A stretch of DNA of 64,000 nucleotides from Pezizomycotina sp. ARF18 (taxonomy: Eukaryota > Ascomycota), in contig AZLU01000166.1 of NCBI GenBank assembly GCA_002224055.1, forward strand, positions 1-64,000, in the 5' to 3' direction. Position numbers and translations under genes: made by a program. This document shows, in pieces, positions 22,821-33,704 of this stretch. Positions within the stretch are counted from its first letter, which is position 1. Every line of letters starts with the position of its first letter. Under the pieces are notes generated by a model. It was given only the letters and a program-made list of their open reading frames with translations. It was not told the DNA's origin and did not search any database.

Positions 22821-24371
22821 ATGTCGCTTCCGCAAGAAGTCGAGGACGCTCTGTCCGACATGACTCTGTCGATGATATACGCCCCGGGCGTACCTAATGA
22901 CATTACAGCCGTCCAGCTCGCTGCCACTTGGCTCTCGAGCCTAGACTCCAACGTGACGACGTACAATGGTTACCAGATCATTGATTACGTTCGCAACGCG
23001 ACTGAGAACGCGACATTAGCCGTCGATGAGGCGAAGGACATTTAGGCAAATTTGCTTTCATGAAGTCGGACGTCTGGCCTCACGGCACGAAGGCTCTCTG
23101 GATCCTACTGCTGATTGCTTCAACAGTGACCTTCGGGCTACGGCTGTACGCTCGGCGGTATTATATGGGAGGTCTGAAGAATGACGATATTTGTTGATTG
23201 GAGCATGGGTGCGTAACCCGTCCAGTGGTATACGTGATCTCAGCGTTGTCGGATGGGTAAACCTAACTAATTTATGGCCGTGTTGGTTTCTAGATTGTCG
23301 CGATGCAAAATAGCTGCGAGGATCTCTTCCTCATGTTTGCTCAGCACTGGGATCATCACGCTTGGAATGCTACCAGAAATATGATCAGTCTGCACTTTTA
23401 TGTAAGCGGTCCCCATTTATCAATACGTGTGCTTCCGAGTATATCGTAACGCGATGAGTAAAATAGATTGGCACAATCGACGATCTCCTCTTCCCTATCT
23501 CGACATTGCTCTACAAGTCCGCTCTCATCGTCTTCTTCCACGACCTCTACCACGCCAAGCCCTTCCGCTTCCTCTGCTATTTCGTGGAACTCCTCGTTGT
23601 TGCCTTCTCTATCTGGAATACGGTCTGGATCGTCTCCATGTGCCACCCCTTCAACAACTGGGACAACCCCTTCATCCAAGTCTGCCAATCGAACACGCTA
23701 ATGATGTTCAAAGGCATCACTCTACTGAACGTCTGCAACGACTTCATGATCCTGTTGTTGCCCATTATCGTCACTTACAACCTGAAGATGGCGCTGAAGA
23801 AGAAATTTGCTGTCGTTTGCTTGATGGGACTCAGTACAGTTGTCTGCGTGGCGGGCATCATGAGGTATACAACGCTGAAGTATTGGATTACTACCCATGA
23901 TGTCCTGTGGAGGAGTATTCCGGTTACTACTTGGTCGCTGTAAGTTCTCCTCTTCGACTAAGGATGTATTCCTGGTATCTTGGCTGACAGAAAGTTCAGA
24001 GTCGAATTACACCTCGCGATCGTCTGCGCTTCGATACCAGCGGTCTGGAAGCTATATAACCGAACCATGGCGGCTAAAGTCGCCGAGTTCTTCCGCCGAC
24101 GTCTGCTGCGTCCAGCGAAGGTCCACAGCCATTCGCAGGCGGGACTATCAAGACCATGTTTCGCTCTTTCGGTAAGCTCGGTCAGAAAAAGCCGGTCGGT
24201 GAACTCACCCGCATCATGAACATGCGCACCGGCACGAAAGACCTTGAAAGCGGTGTCCATGGAACTGTTATTGGGTATCGCGGTGATTCGAGTGGACAGG
24301 ATAGTTCTGACGCAGGCTCTAAATCGAATGAGAAGAAAGCTCTGGAAATAACGTCGGTAGATTCGGAGTGA
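22821..24371 (+). CDS. Fungal rhodopsin-like 7TM protein (first of two)
   Basis: A glycosylation-rich N-terminus from ATG 22821 (NVT, NAT sites) is followed by a helix (ALWILLLIASTVTFGLRLYA, about 23090). Further helices lie in 23506-23940, including NTVWIVSMCHPFNNWDNPF and NDFMILLLPIIVTY. The CHPFNNW loop and the Asp-x-x-ILLLP helix are typical of the fungal rhodopsin-domain/PTH11-related integral membrane family. An intron at about 23942-23993 splices in frame to give TTWSLKFRVELHLAIVCASI, the conserved last helix. A basic C-terminal tail starts MFRSFGKLGQKKP. Breaks near 23045, 23210, 23400-23500 and 24150 interrupt the frame. It probably senses or signals at the plasma membrane; the ligand is unknown. 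Confidence 0.7.
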
Positions 24372-24741
24372 GCAGAGTAGTGGGTATGGATAAGTTTATG
24401 TTGACTTAAATGAGGGACCAGACTAAATTGATCCTCACTCCGAATGCCGTTGGATACGCTATATTGTTCTCTTGTACTTTTTATCTTCCTTTGTAATATT
24501 CATTAATTTAGCTCACTGATATCTGGTCTTGACTTGATTGATAGACCGAGGAATCAAATATGTATTATCCTAAGAGCGTACCGAAGAATTTTTATCATAT
24601 TCTCATTACGTAATAGTTTCTAAACGCAGGTATAACTATAAATCTATTTGCGGGATGAAAAGTCATCAAGGAAGGCGTACAAGCTGTGAAGTAGACATCT
24701 ATATCGTTATGATGCGATTCACGTGAGCGTCATATCATGCA
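24372..24741. other. Convergent 3' spacer
   Basis: AT-rich interval between the ends of the rhodopsin-like gene (+) and the aspartic-peptidase-like gene (-). Nothing else is seen. Confidence 0.45.
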
Positions 24742-25987
24742 TTAAGCGCTGGTTGCTGCTGGCGACGCGGCAGTAACTTGAACCGAACTTGTCGCGGCCC
24801 TCGGCCTCAATCCGTAAACGCCATTCGTGTTATCGATGAACATATCATTGGCCCTCAGCAGCCTACTACCCGTATTCATCAGCTCGGGCTCGCTCGGCTT
24901 TCCGTCCTGGACCGTAACGACCACCTGCGGCGGGTACACCGTCGTCTTGCCGTCGGCTGGAGACTGCTCTCCCTTCTTTGGCTTTACCCTCGCGTCGAAA
25001 TCGTACTCGTACAGCGTTGTCTTATCGTCCCCGACTTTAACCGCCACGTGCGTTCCGGCCTTCATGTGGTGCTGCGGGTTGTTATCGCTAGTAACAGGCC
25101 CAGCGACTCCGAGGGGTAGTCTGACGGAACCCAATTGATCAGCATGTAGTTGATACCCGTATCGACGAGGATTTCCGTCTGGCGCCAGTCTCCGTTTCCA
25201 TATTTGTAGGATACGGGCGCCTGGTTCCAGCGATAATCGCTGGGGTACGGTCCGTTCTGCGTGAGTTGTACGGTGTTAAAACCCTGCGTGATATTTGACG
25301 TGATACCAACCCAGATGCCGGTCTGAGTGAACATGTAGCCTTGACTTTTTGTCTATCGACGCTGGCGATGTTAAGCAGAGCTGCGCTGGGTGTATTAACC
25401 GAGCTCGTCGCGTCCCATTTACGCCTGGAGAAGCCGATGCCCATGTATCCCTTTCTCATGGGATTCTTTGCCGGCGGGGTGTAATCCCTCGACGGCTTGC
25501 TCGCGGTTTTCCGGGGCACTCGTGCGTTACGGCCTGCTTTTCGGGCGGTAGCGAGTTGAATGCCTCGCAACCAGCCGACCAAGTCTGCACGAAGACTTGG
25601 ACTTGGACGGACTGCATGCCAACGTCTGGCAGCGTGACGGTGGTATTATAGTGCCAGCCGGTCAACATGACATAGTCGCTGACGTAGTAGATGTGCGCCG
25701 GCTCTACCTTCGAGTCATCCTTGACGATGTTTCCCAGTCGGGGATCTGCTCGGGAAGACTTTGAAGGGGCTGGAACCGGTGTCTAGGCGGCGGTGTAGGT
25801 TGTTTTATCACCGGCTATTTGATACTTGATGTGTTGTGTGTCCGCGTAGTTCACGTCCGGGTCGGTAAACGGGAGATCGTGTATTTGTCATAATTCTGGG
25901 TAGTGGGTCCTGTTGCGATCGAGCAGCTCAATGGCGGCAATGCCACCGCGGACAGGAGCGCCGCAAAACGATGAGCTGGGGCGCCAT
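24742..25987 (-). CDS. Secreted aspartic-peptidase-like protein
   Basis: A signal-like start (FAALLSAVALPPLSCSIA, about 25960) is followed by NYADTQHIKYQIAGDKTTYT and the first active-site motif LDTGSS (about 25785). Later come TGWHYNTTVTLPDVG, MGIGFSRR with DATSSVNTPSAALLNIASVD, TGIWVGITSNITQGFNTVQL, and the second motif ILVDTGINYMLI (about 25170). This matches a fungal family annotated as acid proteases, related to pepsin-like A1 peptidases but with a second motif of the form LVDTGIDYM. Two DTG motifs imply that catalysis is possible but do not prove it. The frame changes about four to five times, for instance at the first DTG (a codon short before CTAGAC) and near 25400. Likely secreted. 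Confidence 0.65.
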
Positions 25988-28069
25988 TTGGTACTGGCAG
26001 AGACTTGAAGCAGGAAAAAATTAGTAAAATTATTAACTAAGAATTAGATCTATAGATAAGGTATTGATGAGAGTTCATGAAGACGGGAAAGGAGCGTCGG
26101 AGGTTGTTCATGTCGACAAGAAATAATCTAGGAATTAGAACACTTTGAGCTTTATAAAAAAATCTCGTCGGATTGCCACTGGTACGAATTCATTTGCCTA
26201 ATATGCGGGAACATTGTGTGATCGATCTTACCGTGCTCACATTTTGAATTGGAGGCGAGGCGTTTTCCGCAACAATGTTTCAGCGTTTTTAGAAACCTAG
26301 CGGGAGCACATCATTCTTACGACTCGGACTGTTCAATCGCCGGGGACTTTCTATTACCCGATTGATGTTCGACACTAGTTAAACAGGAAACTAGTAAAGC
26401 TTCGAGGTCGTATTATCGGTGATTTCTACTATCGATAGGCGACGGTCTGGACGACTTCCTTCCCTTAGATGCGGCCGAAACCCTTGTCGGGAATCTGAAA
26501 GCCGCTATGGTTCCGCTTTTAGTTTCCATGGAAGGGTAAATTTTGTCCTCGGTAAATCGAAGACGTAATATTGGAGTTTTCACGGGATCGACGAGCATGG
26601 CAGTGCGTCTGTTTCATTATCGAAAAATAATTCCCCATGTTTAATGCTCCTATCGCTCTACTCCTTTCAATGTCGCGGTCGTTAAGAATGGGTAATATTC
26701 AGGAGACGATCGTCAAATCATGGCGCTCTCTTGTTATGTGTTGGTGTATATCGGTGTGGTAGGACAACTGTAAGGCAAAATGGTCACAATACACGATGCA
26801 TGGAGAGCTGCAATATCTCCAAATGGCTTGATTATCTAATCCTATTATAGCATGCGTATATTTTTCTATATGGGAGCTTATTCCCACATTTTTGTAGTTT
26901 TAGAAACCATGCTCGCAAATTGACATATATTCTATAAAATCTGAAATTTCCGCGGGTAAACCGACATTATGCGTTCAAACTAAAGCTTATTATGTCAACG
27001 ACAGATGTTCGGTAAACATTCCTACCATGTATTGGTGCTTCAACAAAAACTCTAAATTTCTTCGGGGAGATATTTTATGCATAAAAGGCTTAGCCCTTGT
27101 CAAGCGAGGTTTCTATGAAGTCTTGCGCACGTCGATCTAGAACCGTAATTATTGTCTTCTCGCTTCAATGCCTTAAAAAAACTCCTTGAAAGCCCTCGGG
27201 TTATTGATAAGCAGCTGGTTCTTCAAGAGGATATTTAGTATTGATGTAACGAACAATCCACAGAGGTTCCGCGTGATTCGCTGTTTAGGTATTATGATCG
27301 GTGTTAAATTCCGCTTCTTTATCTCATGCCATTGTATTGTTTCTATTATTCCGTTTCAAGACACTGATACTTCCTATAAAGTGGTCAAACGAAGCTTAGG
27401 CTTTCTTCAGTCGCCATACGATCGGTTGACAGACTTTAAAAGGAGGACGTATAATGCTTCTCTAATAAGAGACACGTACACCGCCCTAATACACAACTCG
27501 GGGAAGCTTGGTTTACGGAGGAGCATTTCAGCAATTCTCCTCATTCTCGTTCTCAGGAAATCGAACTTCCAAGCGAGGATTTGAAACTATTCCACAATGA
27601 GAAGGTGATGAAAATGAACGGTTCCATTTGTCGTAGCACGGACATTTATTCGAATGCTACCGTGAAGCAGTTTGTTATCAAGTTTAATGCTATGTTCTGA
27701 GGTTAGGTTGACTGAGCTCTACGAAGTGTAGCCGCCGTTCAAAGTTGCCTTATACTTTCACGCTTGCACTGGTGTGATTACTATTAATAGTATCAATATA
27801 CATTCGACTATATACATCTATTAACATTAACCGTGATAGTCAATAACTCTTCGTGTGTTCTTCTTCTACCAAATTTTAAACGATCAAGACCCAAGAACAT
27901 GTACTTGTTTCGCTACTAGCAGCTGGGATGGATACGGGTAACAGTAGAAGAAAGAGGTTGACGCAAGGGAAATTCTCATTTAAGCACATAAAGCATCTCG
28001 AATTTATTTTTATTTTATCATGTTATTCAACTTATTTTTCTCAACAAAGGAACCTTGCTTCCGGGCGAT
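25988..28069. other. Long AT-rich spacer
   Basis: No supported gene over 2 kb. One 132-codon frame at 27186-27584 has no signal or domain. The interval includes the promoter of the aspartic-peptidase-like gene and the 3' flank of the BIM1-like gene. Confidence 0.45.
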
Positions 28070-29081
28070 TTAAGCATCGTGAGAAACAACCGACGCGGCC
28101 TTATTTTGAACCATGGCACGCTGGGCAGCTTCGGCGTCCTGAGCATCACGCTTCTTCCGGAGACCGAAGAAAACAGCGAGACCGAGATGGCGGAAGCACC
28201 AAGGATAGAACCAACGGCGATGCCGGCCTTAGCGCCAGTCGACAGTCCGTTATCGTGGCGGGCGGGAGCGGGAGTCTCCTTCGGCTTGCTATTAGACTGC
28301 GAAGAAGCGCGGCGGTAGACGAAGGGAGTCGAAGTCCGCGGCGGTGACGTTGAAGCAGGGATCTGAGAGTGGAAGTTTTTGGGAGCAACGAATTTCTAGA
28401 CCTACACATTAGAAACCGGATCACAGGGGTGAAGTGCGATGGAGGAAATGGGGATAACATACGACATCAGCGCAGGCGAAGAACGACTCGTCCTTGCCGG
28501 AGTCGTTGGACCAGTACTCCATCTGAATGGTGGCCTTCGTTCCCTCCGAGACGTCCTTGAGGAGGTCCGAGGGACGCGGTAGCACTGGTGACCAGGCTGG
28601 ATCTTGTCAACCTTGGCGGGATCAGGCTCTGCTGGAACTGAGACTGGATGCTAGGATCTGAAATGACAAGCATTAGAGCTCGGTGGCCTCTATACGCACA
28701 ATACGGTATTTTCGGTTTAGTTTTGAATTACTCACTGTCGTTATAGGAGATGTGGAAGGCGACGTTCCAGGCATCATCGGCAATGGAAAGAGCCACGGAA
28801 CCACCAGCTACAGAAAGAGAAAGAACAATGTTAGTTCATCTAGCCGAACAGAATATCCTGAAGACGATCCGTGTACTCACTAAGTGGAAAATCGGTCCTG
28901 TTGACGACGCCGCTAGAGCTACCGCAAGGTCCCTTGTTATCCTCAGAGGCAGACCACGGGCGGTCCTCTGGCCACAGGAAAGCAACCGGTCCCATAACAG
29001 TACCCTCAGCACCTTCACCGTGCTTCTGAGCAGTAGCAAGTCCCGTGAGGGCTGCAGCGAGAACTAAGCTTCGCGAAGCAT
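28070..29081 (-). CDS. BIM1-like copper acquisition protein (X325 domain) with C-terminal helix
   Basis: Four exons (29081-28881, 28807-28736, 28657-28464, 28401-28070) are delimited by canonical splice sites. A signal peptide (LVLAAALTGLATA) leads to KHGEGAEGTVMGPVAFLWP and EDRPWSASEDNKGPCGSSS, which match the mature start of the BIM1-like family with its N-terminal copper-ligand His. Further family landmarks are NRTDFPL, SVALSIADDAWNVAFHISYN, PGHQCYRVP and FFACADV. The family takes part in copper uptake (Cryptococcus Bim1) and has an LPMO-like fold. The C-terminus has a Gly-rich helix (GLSTGAKAGIAVGSILGASA) and a charged tail (FGLRKKRDAQDAEAAQ), so it is membrane-anchored. Five single-base gaps break the frame; three lie at CCC/GGG runs (28358, 28571, 28618), consistent with sequence error. 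Confidence 0.8.
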
Positions 29082-29859
29082 TGTTATCTTTTTGTTCGAT
29101 ATGGGCAAAATTGTCTTCTCGGCGAGAGGGTGGACTTGTAGAGACACAAGTATCGCAAATCTGAGAGTAAATCCTAATGGGAAGATAACTGAGGGATTAC
29201 AAGAGAGACAAAAGTTCTATCAGAGGTGCACCTAAGGGGCATAAAGCCCGAGTTAATATAGTTTCCCCAACAGCTTTTGGTTGGAATGTATTGCAAAGAC
29301 TACAATGAAGTCCTTGCTGCATTCCGAACGGGCCTCGCCGGTCCGGCACTGCATATCATATTTCCATGTGAAGTAGGTACGACGATAATACGGAGGTCAC
29401 AAGAAAAACACTAACCAATACCTCGTCGAAGATGTAGTATTGACTAGCCCTGAAGGGGCCGCGCATACAGTGTAGCTGATCTCTTGAAAACGGTCATGTC
29501 TAGCGGTAAACGGCCCAGGCCAAGCAGTATACTCTCCGTTCACTCTCTCGCCATCGCACTAGCGATTTAGTATCGATGATAAAGTCTTTATAAACATATC
29601 ACTAGCTTCATCAGATTTCTAATGAAAGGATCTAATCTGATTCATTTGGCACTCATGTGTCAATGACTGCCTGTGGCCCACTTGAGAACTAGCAGAAGTA
29701 CTTAATGCACGAAAGACAATCTAGAAGTATCTAAGGGTACCTTCGAAGATTAGAAAAAAATCTCATCCATCCATGCAAATTTCATGAGTCCTTTCCACGC
29801 ATTTCCTAGCATTTCCTATCACTTCCAGCCATCTCGTCCATGCTCCGATTCCAATAATC
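29082..29859. other. Intergenic promoter region of the BIM1-like gene
   Basis: No coding frame is supported. This is the upstream region of the minus-strand copper gene and borders a dense cluster of ATCWGATAA sites. Confidence 0.5.
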
Positions 29860-29868
29860 TTATCAGAT
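29860..29868 (-). promoter_or_regulatory. Iron-GATA (SreA-type) site 1
   Basis: TTATCAGAT is a perfect reverse-strand match to ATCWGATAA, the consensus of fungal iron-responsive GATA repressors (SreA/SRE type). With site 2 it forms a near-perfect 12-bp inverted repeat. Confidence 0.65.
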
Positions 29869-29883
29869 CCTGCATGTTCAAGG

Positions 29884-29892
29884 ATCAGATAA
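29884..29892 (+). promoter_or_regulatory. Iron-GATA (SreA-type) site 2
   Basis: ATCAGATAA is a perfect match on the plus strand, 15 bp after site 1 and facing it. Confidence 0.65.
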
Positions 29893-29955
29893 GATGGACC
29901 TTCCAAGACAATTCGAGACACTTATAGACCCTTGGCGTTATTCCGTCCTTGATTT

Positions 29956-29964
29956 TTATCAGAT
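29956..29964 (-). promoter_or_regulatory. Iron-GATA (SreA-type) site 3
   Basis: TTATCAGAT is a perfect reverse-strand ATCWGATAA match. Confidence 0.65.
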
Positions 29965-29972
29965 ACGCCATC

Positions 29973-29981
29973 TTATCTGAT
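29973..29981 (-). promoter_or_regulatory. Iron-GATA (SreA-type) site 4
   Basis: TTATCTGAT is a perfect reverse-strand ATCWGATAA match, 8 bp after site 3. Confidence 0.65.
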
Positions 29982-30043
29982 GCGGAATATACGGAAAAAG
30001 GCAGCTTATTGGCCAAGGACTAGTTGGCGTTGGGAGTTCCTTC

Positions 30044-30052
30044 TTATCAGAT
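30044..30052 (-). promoter_or_regulatory. Iron-GATA (SreA-type) site 5
   Basis: TTATCAGAT is a perfect reverse-strand match just upstream of a TATATA-like box (30055-30062) and of the small secreted-protein frame at 30078. Confidence 0.65.
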
Positions 30053-30077
30053 CCGCTATATACAGGCGCCAGGATAC

Positions 30078-30431
30078 ATGGATATAGGCAATAGCCTTTC
30101 TGGAGCTTTACTGCTTGTTCTATGCATAGCTTCCCTAGCTCCACTCTCCGAAGGAAAACCATGTCGTGATGCCAATTATCGCAATATCGTTCAAGGTTGG
30201 CTAGGTCTTCAAGGGCAATTGATACCGAGCGGCCGAGGATGGAGTACAAACGTCTACTTACGACTTCCAAATGACTGGGCAGAACCCCACTTTTTTTTTG
30301 AATCGAAGCATGTCTGCGACGAAGATATGCGGGAATTTTGCAGTATTCGGACCCGTTGTCTTTCCTTTTCGAAGACAACGGTGTTAATGGTTACAATGTC
30401 TGTCGCTGGCATGAGCGGCACTAACTTTTAG
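30078..30431 (+). CDS. Small putative secreted Cys-containing protein under iron-GATA sites
   Basis: The frame begins MDIGNSLSGALLLVLCIASL, a plausible signal peptide, then APLSEGKPCRDANYRNIVQG and LRLPNDWAEPHFFFESK. Near 30340 another frame reads FEDNGVNGYNVCRWHERH, which looks more protein-like than the continuing one. A single-base break there is likely, so the C-terminus is uncertain. No family is recognised. A TATA-like box ends only about 16 bp before this ATG, so the true start could lie downstream or the box may be incidental. Five ATCWGATAA sites within 220 bp upstream suggest iron-dependent control. Confidence 0.45.
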   Translation: MDIGNSLSGALLLVLCIASLAPLSEGKPCRDANYRNIVQGWLGLQGQLIPSGRGWSTNVYLRLPNDWAEPHFFFESKHVCDEDMREFCSIRTRCLSFSKTTVLMVTMSVAGMSGTNF

Positions 30432-30814
30432 AAAGGAAGCCAGTCTTTCGGTCACGGTCTCCGGCATCGCGCGAGGGAGTACAAGATGTGTTACAAGACG
30501 TGAAAGTGTGATAATAGTTAATAGAAAGAATGTTTCTGAGTAACCTGTAGGAGGTCCGGTGCTCATTTACCCGAGCTATATTTTAATGATACGTATACAT
30601 GGATGTCAAGCTTCTGGAGCTTTGGGTACGTTATAGGTCTTGCCGAAGATTTTGCCTATATTACGCTCTGAATTCCCCTCTTCTCCTCTCGATCCCGTGA
30701 AGGCATTGAAGCAATACTATTCATCCTCTAATTCCAGCGTATCGGTCACTCGTTTACAACTTAAGAAATTCGTCTCTCGTTCTTCAAGTTTATACAATTC
30801 ATCCGTCATCGAAA

Positions 30815-31820
30815 ATGGTTAACTTCCAGGTATCCGCTCTGATCCTCGGCGCCGTCGCCATCCAAGGCGCTTACGCGTCCGCCATCGACGAAGACTGGCC
30901 CATCAAGCTTCTCAAGAGGCAACAGCCCGGTACCCCTGCGTACAACTGCCACGACAACTGCGGTACGTCTGGTCCACGTGCTTCATTTTATCCACTCTGT
31001 AAACCTAGTCTGATGATTCATCTGTTACTACTCTGCAGGCCAAGCCATCATCGCTTCCCGCGGCTCCACCCATGCAATGACAAGGTCTTCACCACCGACT
31101 ACAAGGTCTGCCTCTCCTGCGCCGGCCCAGACAACTACAATATCTGGCAGTACTACGGCCGCACCTTGAGCATTGCTGCCGGCAAGTGCAACTTGCCCAC
31201 TACTCCGGCGTCTGGCAAACAGCCCGACCCCCCGGTCGCTCTCACCGCTCCAGGTGGTGAGGGTATCACCGGCCCACCAGGAGGAAATGCGTCCCAGCCC
31301 CGTTCCGAGCCCGCTTCCACTGAAGCTGCTTCTCCCAGTCCTGAACCGGCCAGCCAAACTCCCCAGGCCCCGTCCCAGACCGCGGTGCCTGTGACTAGCC
31401 TAGCTGCGTCTGGGGCCCCTGCTAACCCGTCTCCGAGTGAGACCGCTGGACCCGCTCCGGTCACCCAGACCCGGCCACTTCCGGGTCCGACTCCGGTAAG
31501 TACAATTCCCTCGCACCGCGTATATTTTAGATTCGACAAACTAAACGCGCTGAATTTAATTGCAGCTGCCCCTCCCGCTCAGACTACCGCCGGCAACGCA
31601 ACTGTACGTAAACCTGGTAATGGAGCAGAATCGGAATCCCCTCCCCAACCAGTTTTCCTTTTTGTCTTAACTAATTTGCGCACGTACTAACGATCCGAAT
31701 CTTTTCCAGACTTCTGCAGGGCCTATCCCCCCGCCCGTGTCAACGGGCGCCGCTAATTCCCTCTCGGCCAACATCTGGGCGGCTGCCGTCCTCGCCTTTT
31801 TCGTTGCTATCCGCATCTAA
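30815..31820 (+). CDS. GPI-anchored Cys-rich surface protein
   Basis: Four exons (30815-30962, 31039-31495, 31566-31603, 31710-31820) have canonical splice sites. A signal peptide (MVNFQVSALILGAVAIQGAY) is followed by a dibasic KR before QQPG. The Cys-rich domain holds YNCHDNCGQAII, CNDKVFTTDYKVCLSC, IWQYYGRTLSIAAGKC. A long Pro/Ser/Thr/Ala-rich stalk follows, then a GPI-type tail (ANSLSANIWAAAVLAFFVAI). It resembles a fungal family of wall proteins with a C-H-x-N-C-G start. Two single-base gaps remain, both at CCC runs (31069 and 31470). Adding a C at each restores every exon phase, so the gene is probably intact in the organism. Confidence 0.8.
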
Positions 31821-32286
31821 GCGTGGCATTTGCGAATTTCTCAGCTCCTCGTTGATTCGCAAATACATTGTACGAGATTTGCAGATCGCTGATGGCGAAA
31901 GAGATGAAATTTACGTGACTTAAAGTCTCAAACCTCAAGACACGATACAGGCTCCGATGGTCATGAACCGCGAGCTCAATTGTTAATCTTCTAGACATTT
32001 CGGTTTTGCTTCAGAACAAAAAAATTTCCCGTTGCATTTGTGATGTTTTGTTATTGCATTGTAAAATAAAAACCACCCTTGTATGATAAAGAGACTCCTT
32101 AGTCACTATATTAGAAAGAATAGACCTAATTTCTATGAAAATGATACGCACTTATATGTATAACAGCCTAAAGCAAATATTCAGTCATTAGACTTTAGAA
32201 GTGCGAAGTTAAAACAGTCTAATCATCGACGAACATCCTTCTGCCGGAGCGAATCACATTGAACCGCTCGGTAACCATGCATAGTA
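31821..32286. other. Convergent 3' spacer
   Basis: AT-rich DNA between the GPI-protein gene (+) and the F-box-like gene (-). No feature is seen. Confidence 0.5.
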
Positions 32287-33704
32287 TCAGCAAGCGTCAA
32301 ACCCTTCGCCTCCCTCCTCGCGAGCACTGCATTCTGCAGAGCAGACAATGCCAATCCGTCCGTGAACCTCGCATGATGAAGCCCGTATACCAGCACGGGC
32401 CGGAATGGTCGTGAGGCCCACCACCGGACCTAGAGGCTGAGGCGGCGTTGTTCTGGATATAGCCGCTAGATATTTATATGTATACACGAATGTTCTTCCC
32501 GTGACATTATCGACCTGCTCGTAAAAGTAGCAATTTTTGTGAAAGATGAAGTCTTCTAGATCTTGCAAGTCGTCTATAATAGTGCTGATGACGTCGCGCC
32601 GGAGTACCGCACGTGTATCGAGAACGATATTTATTAGCTGGAGGAATTTCAGGCGCGGGAAATGATGTAGTGTTGTTGTGAGACTGGTGCCGCCGAGAGT
32701 CATCCCCGCGATCGTGAGGCGCGTGAGGGATGCAGGAGTGTTCCTGGACCTTCGCGGGAAAATCCAAGAGGCATTACTGAACTTGCAAAGCTCTAAATCG
32801 TCCAGGAGCGTCATCCGCGCGAGAAATTTCTTCCGTACAAAGTCAAATTCCTGCTGGTTAGCATACTTCTTGGCATTGTGACTCCAGAGGTTCAACTCGA
32901 ATCTCCTAGTCTTGCGTATTGCAGGGTGCAAGTCTCTCCGTTCTCATGTGGGAAGGGTCAAACGATTAAAACAGGCGGAAATGATTCTGAGAAGCGCGCC
33001 TTCCTAGGCTACGCAAGCGCTGTTGGCCATTGGATGTCTTATCAGCCAACCCAGTTTTAACGAAGTGAGGCGATCTTCACAGGCAGATAATACGGGACAC
33101 AAGTAATGCATGAAGTTGTATATCGCTGTTGCGCCGGCGGCTTATAGTCCAAAGAGATTGTTTCTTTAGGGATCCTGGCCACTCGCGTCCGGAACCTCAT
33201 CGTCGGAGCCAGAGTCATCTGAGGTATTATCCGTATTTCCAGAGTCTATAGTCAACCAGTTACATCGCACGGTCTTGTAGTATCTGTAGCTAGAAGCTTC
33301 TTACCACTATCATCATTCACTGTACGAACATGCGCGCTTGGAACGCTTGGAGCCTCCGTTATGTATCGTGGATCTGTTGCTCTTGCATCGTACCTTTCCA
33401 TGCCGATCGATGCGTCTAGAATAATTCGTGGGATGATCGCCGTGAAAGGAATTTTGAGTGACCAGACATGGCAAGCCACTTTCGCTTCGTAGAATAGAGC
33501 AACGAGCTGCTCAGTGGATCTCTCAAGTGAGGATTTGACTTCGACTCTGCTAAAGACTAGAGGTGTCGCTAAATCATGAAACGGTTTATTTATCAGGCGA
33601 AGGTTGCGTAAAGTCTGGCGCTCCTCCTCGCAGAAACTATTGTGGTCGAACGAACGGGAGATCTTCAAGTTCAACATAGTCATTGGTATATGGGTTAGTG
33701 CCAA
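32287..33704 (-). CDS. F-box/leucine-rich-like protein
   Basis: The N-terminal part has EERQTLRNLRLINKPFHDLA followed by TPLVFSRVEV, the usual start of fungal F-box-type proteins in which the box is degenerate. An acidic segment (NTDNTSDDSGSDDEVPDASG, about 33200) follows, then LRR-like lines: ATAIYNFMHYL, DRLTSLKLGWLIRHP, RMTLLDDLELCKFSNASW, PASLTRLTIAGMTLGG, FPRLKFLQLINIVLDT and LQDLEDFIFHKNCYF. Such proteins select substrates for SCF ubiquitin ligases, but the substrate is unknown. Frame changes lie near 33175-33250 and 32935-33070. The exact start could be either of the two first Met codons near 33704. Confidence 0.65.

Noticed and set aside
27186-27584. 132-codon open frame as a gene
   Set aside because: It shows no domain, signal peptide or splice context in an AT-rich interval; chance is as likely.
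29959-30378. A 139-codon minus-strand open frame
   Set aside because: It overlaps the iron-GATA site cluster and the opposite-strand frame with a signal peptide, and it has no domain or signal of its own.
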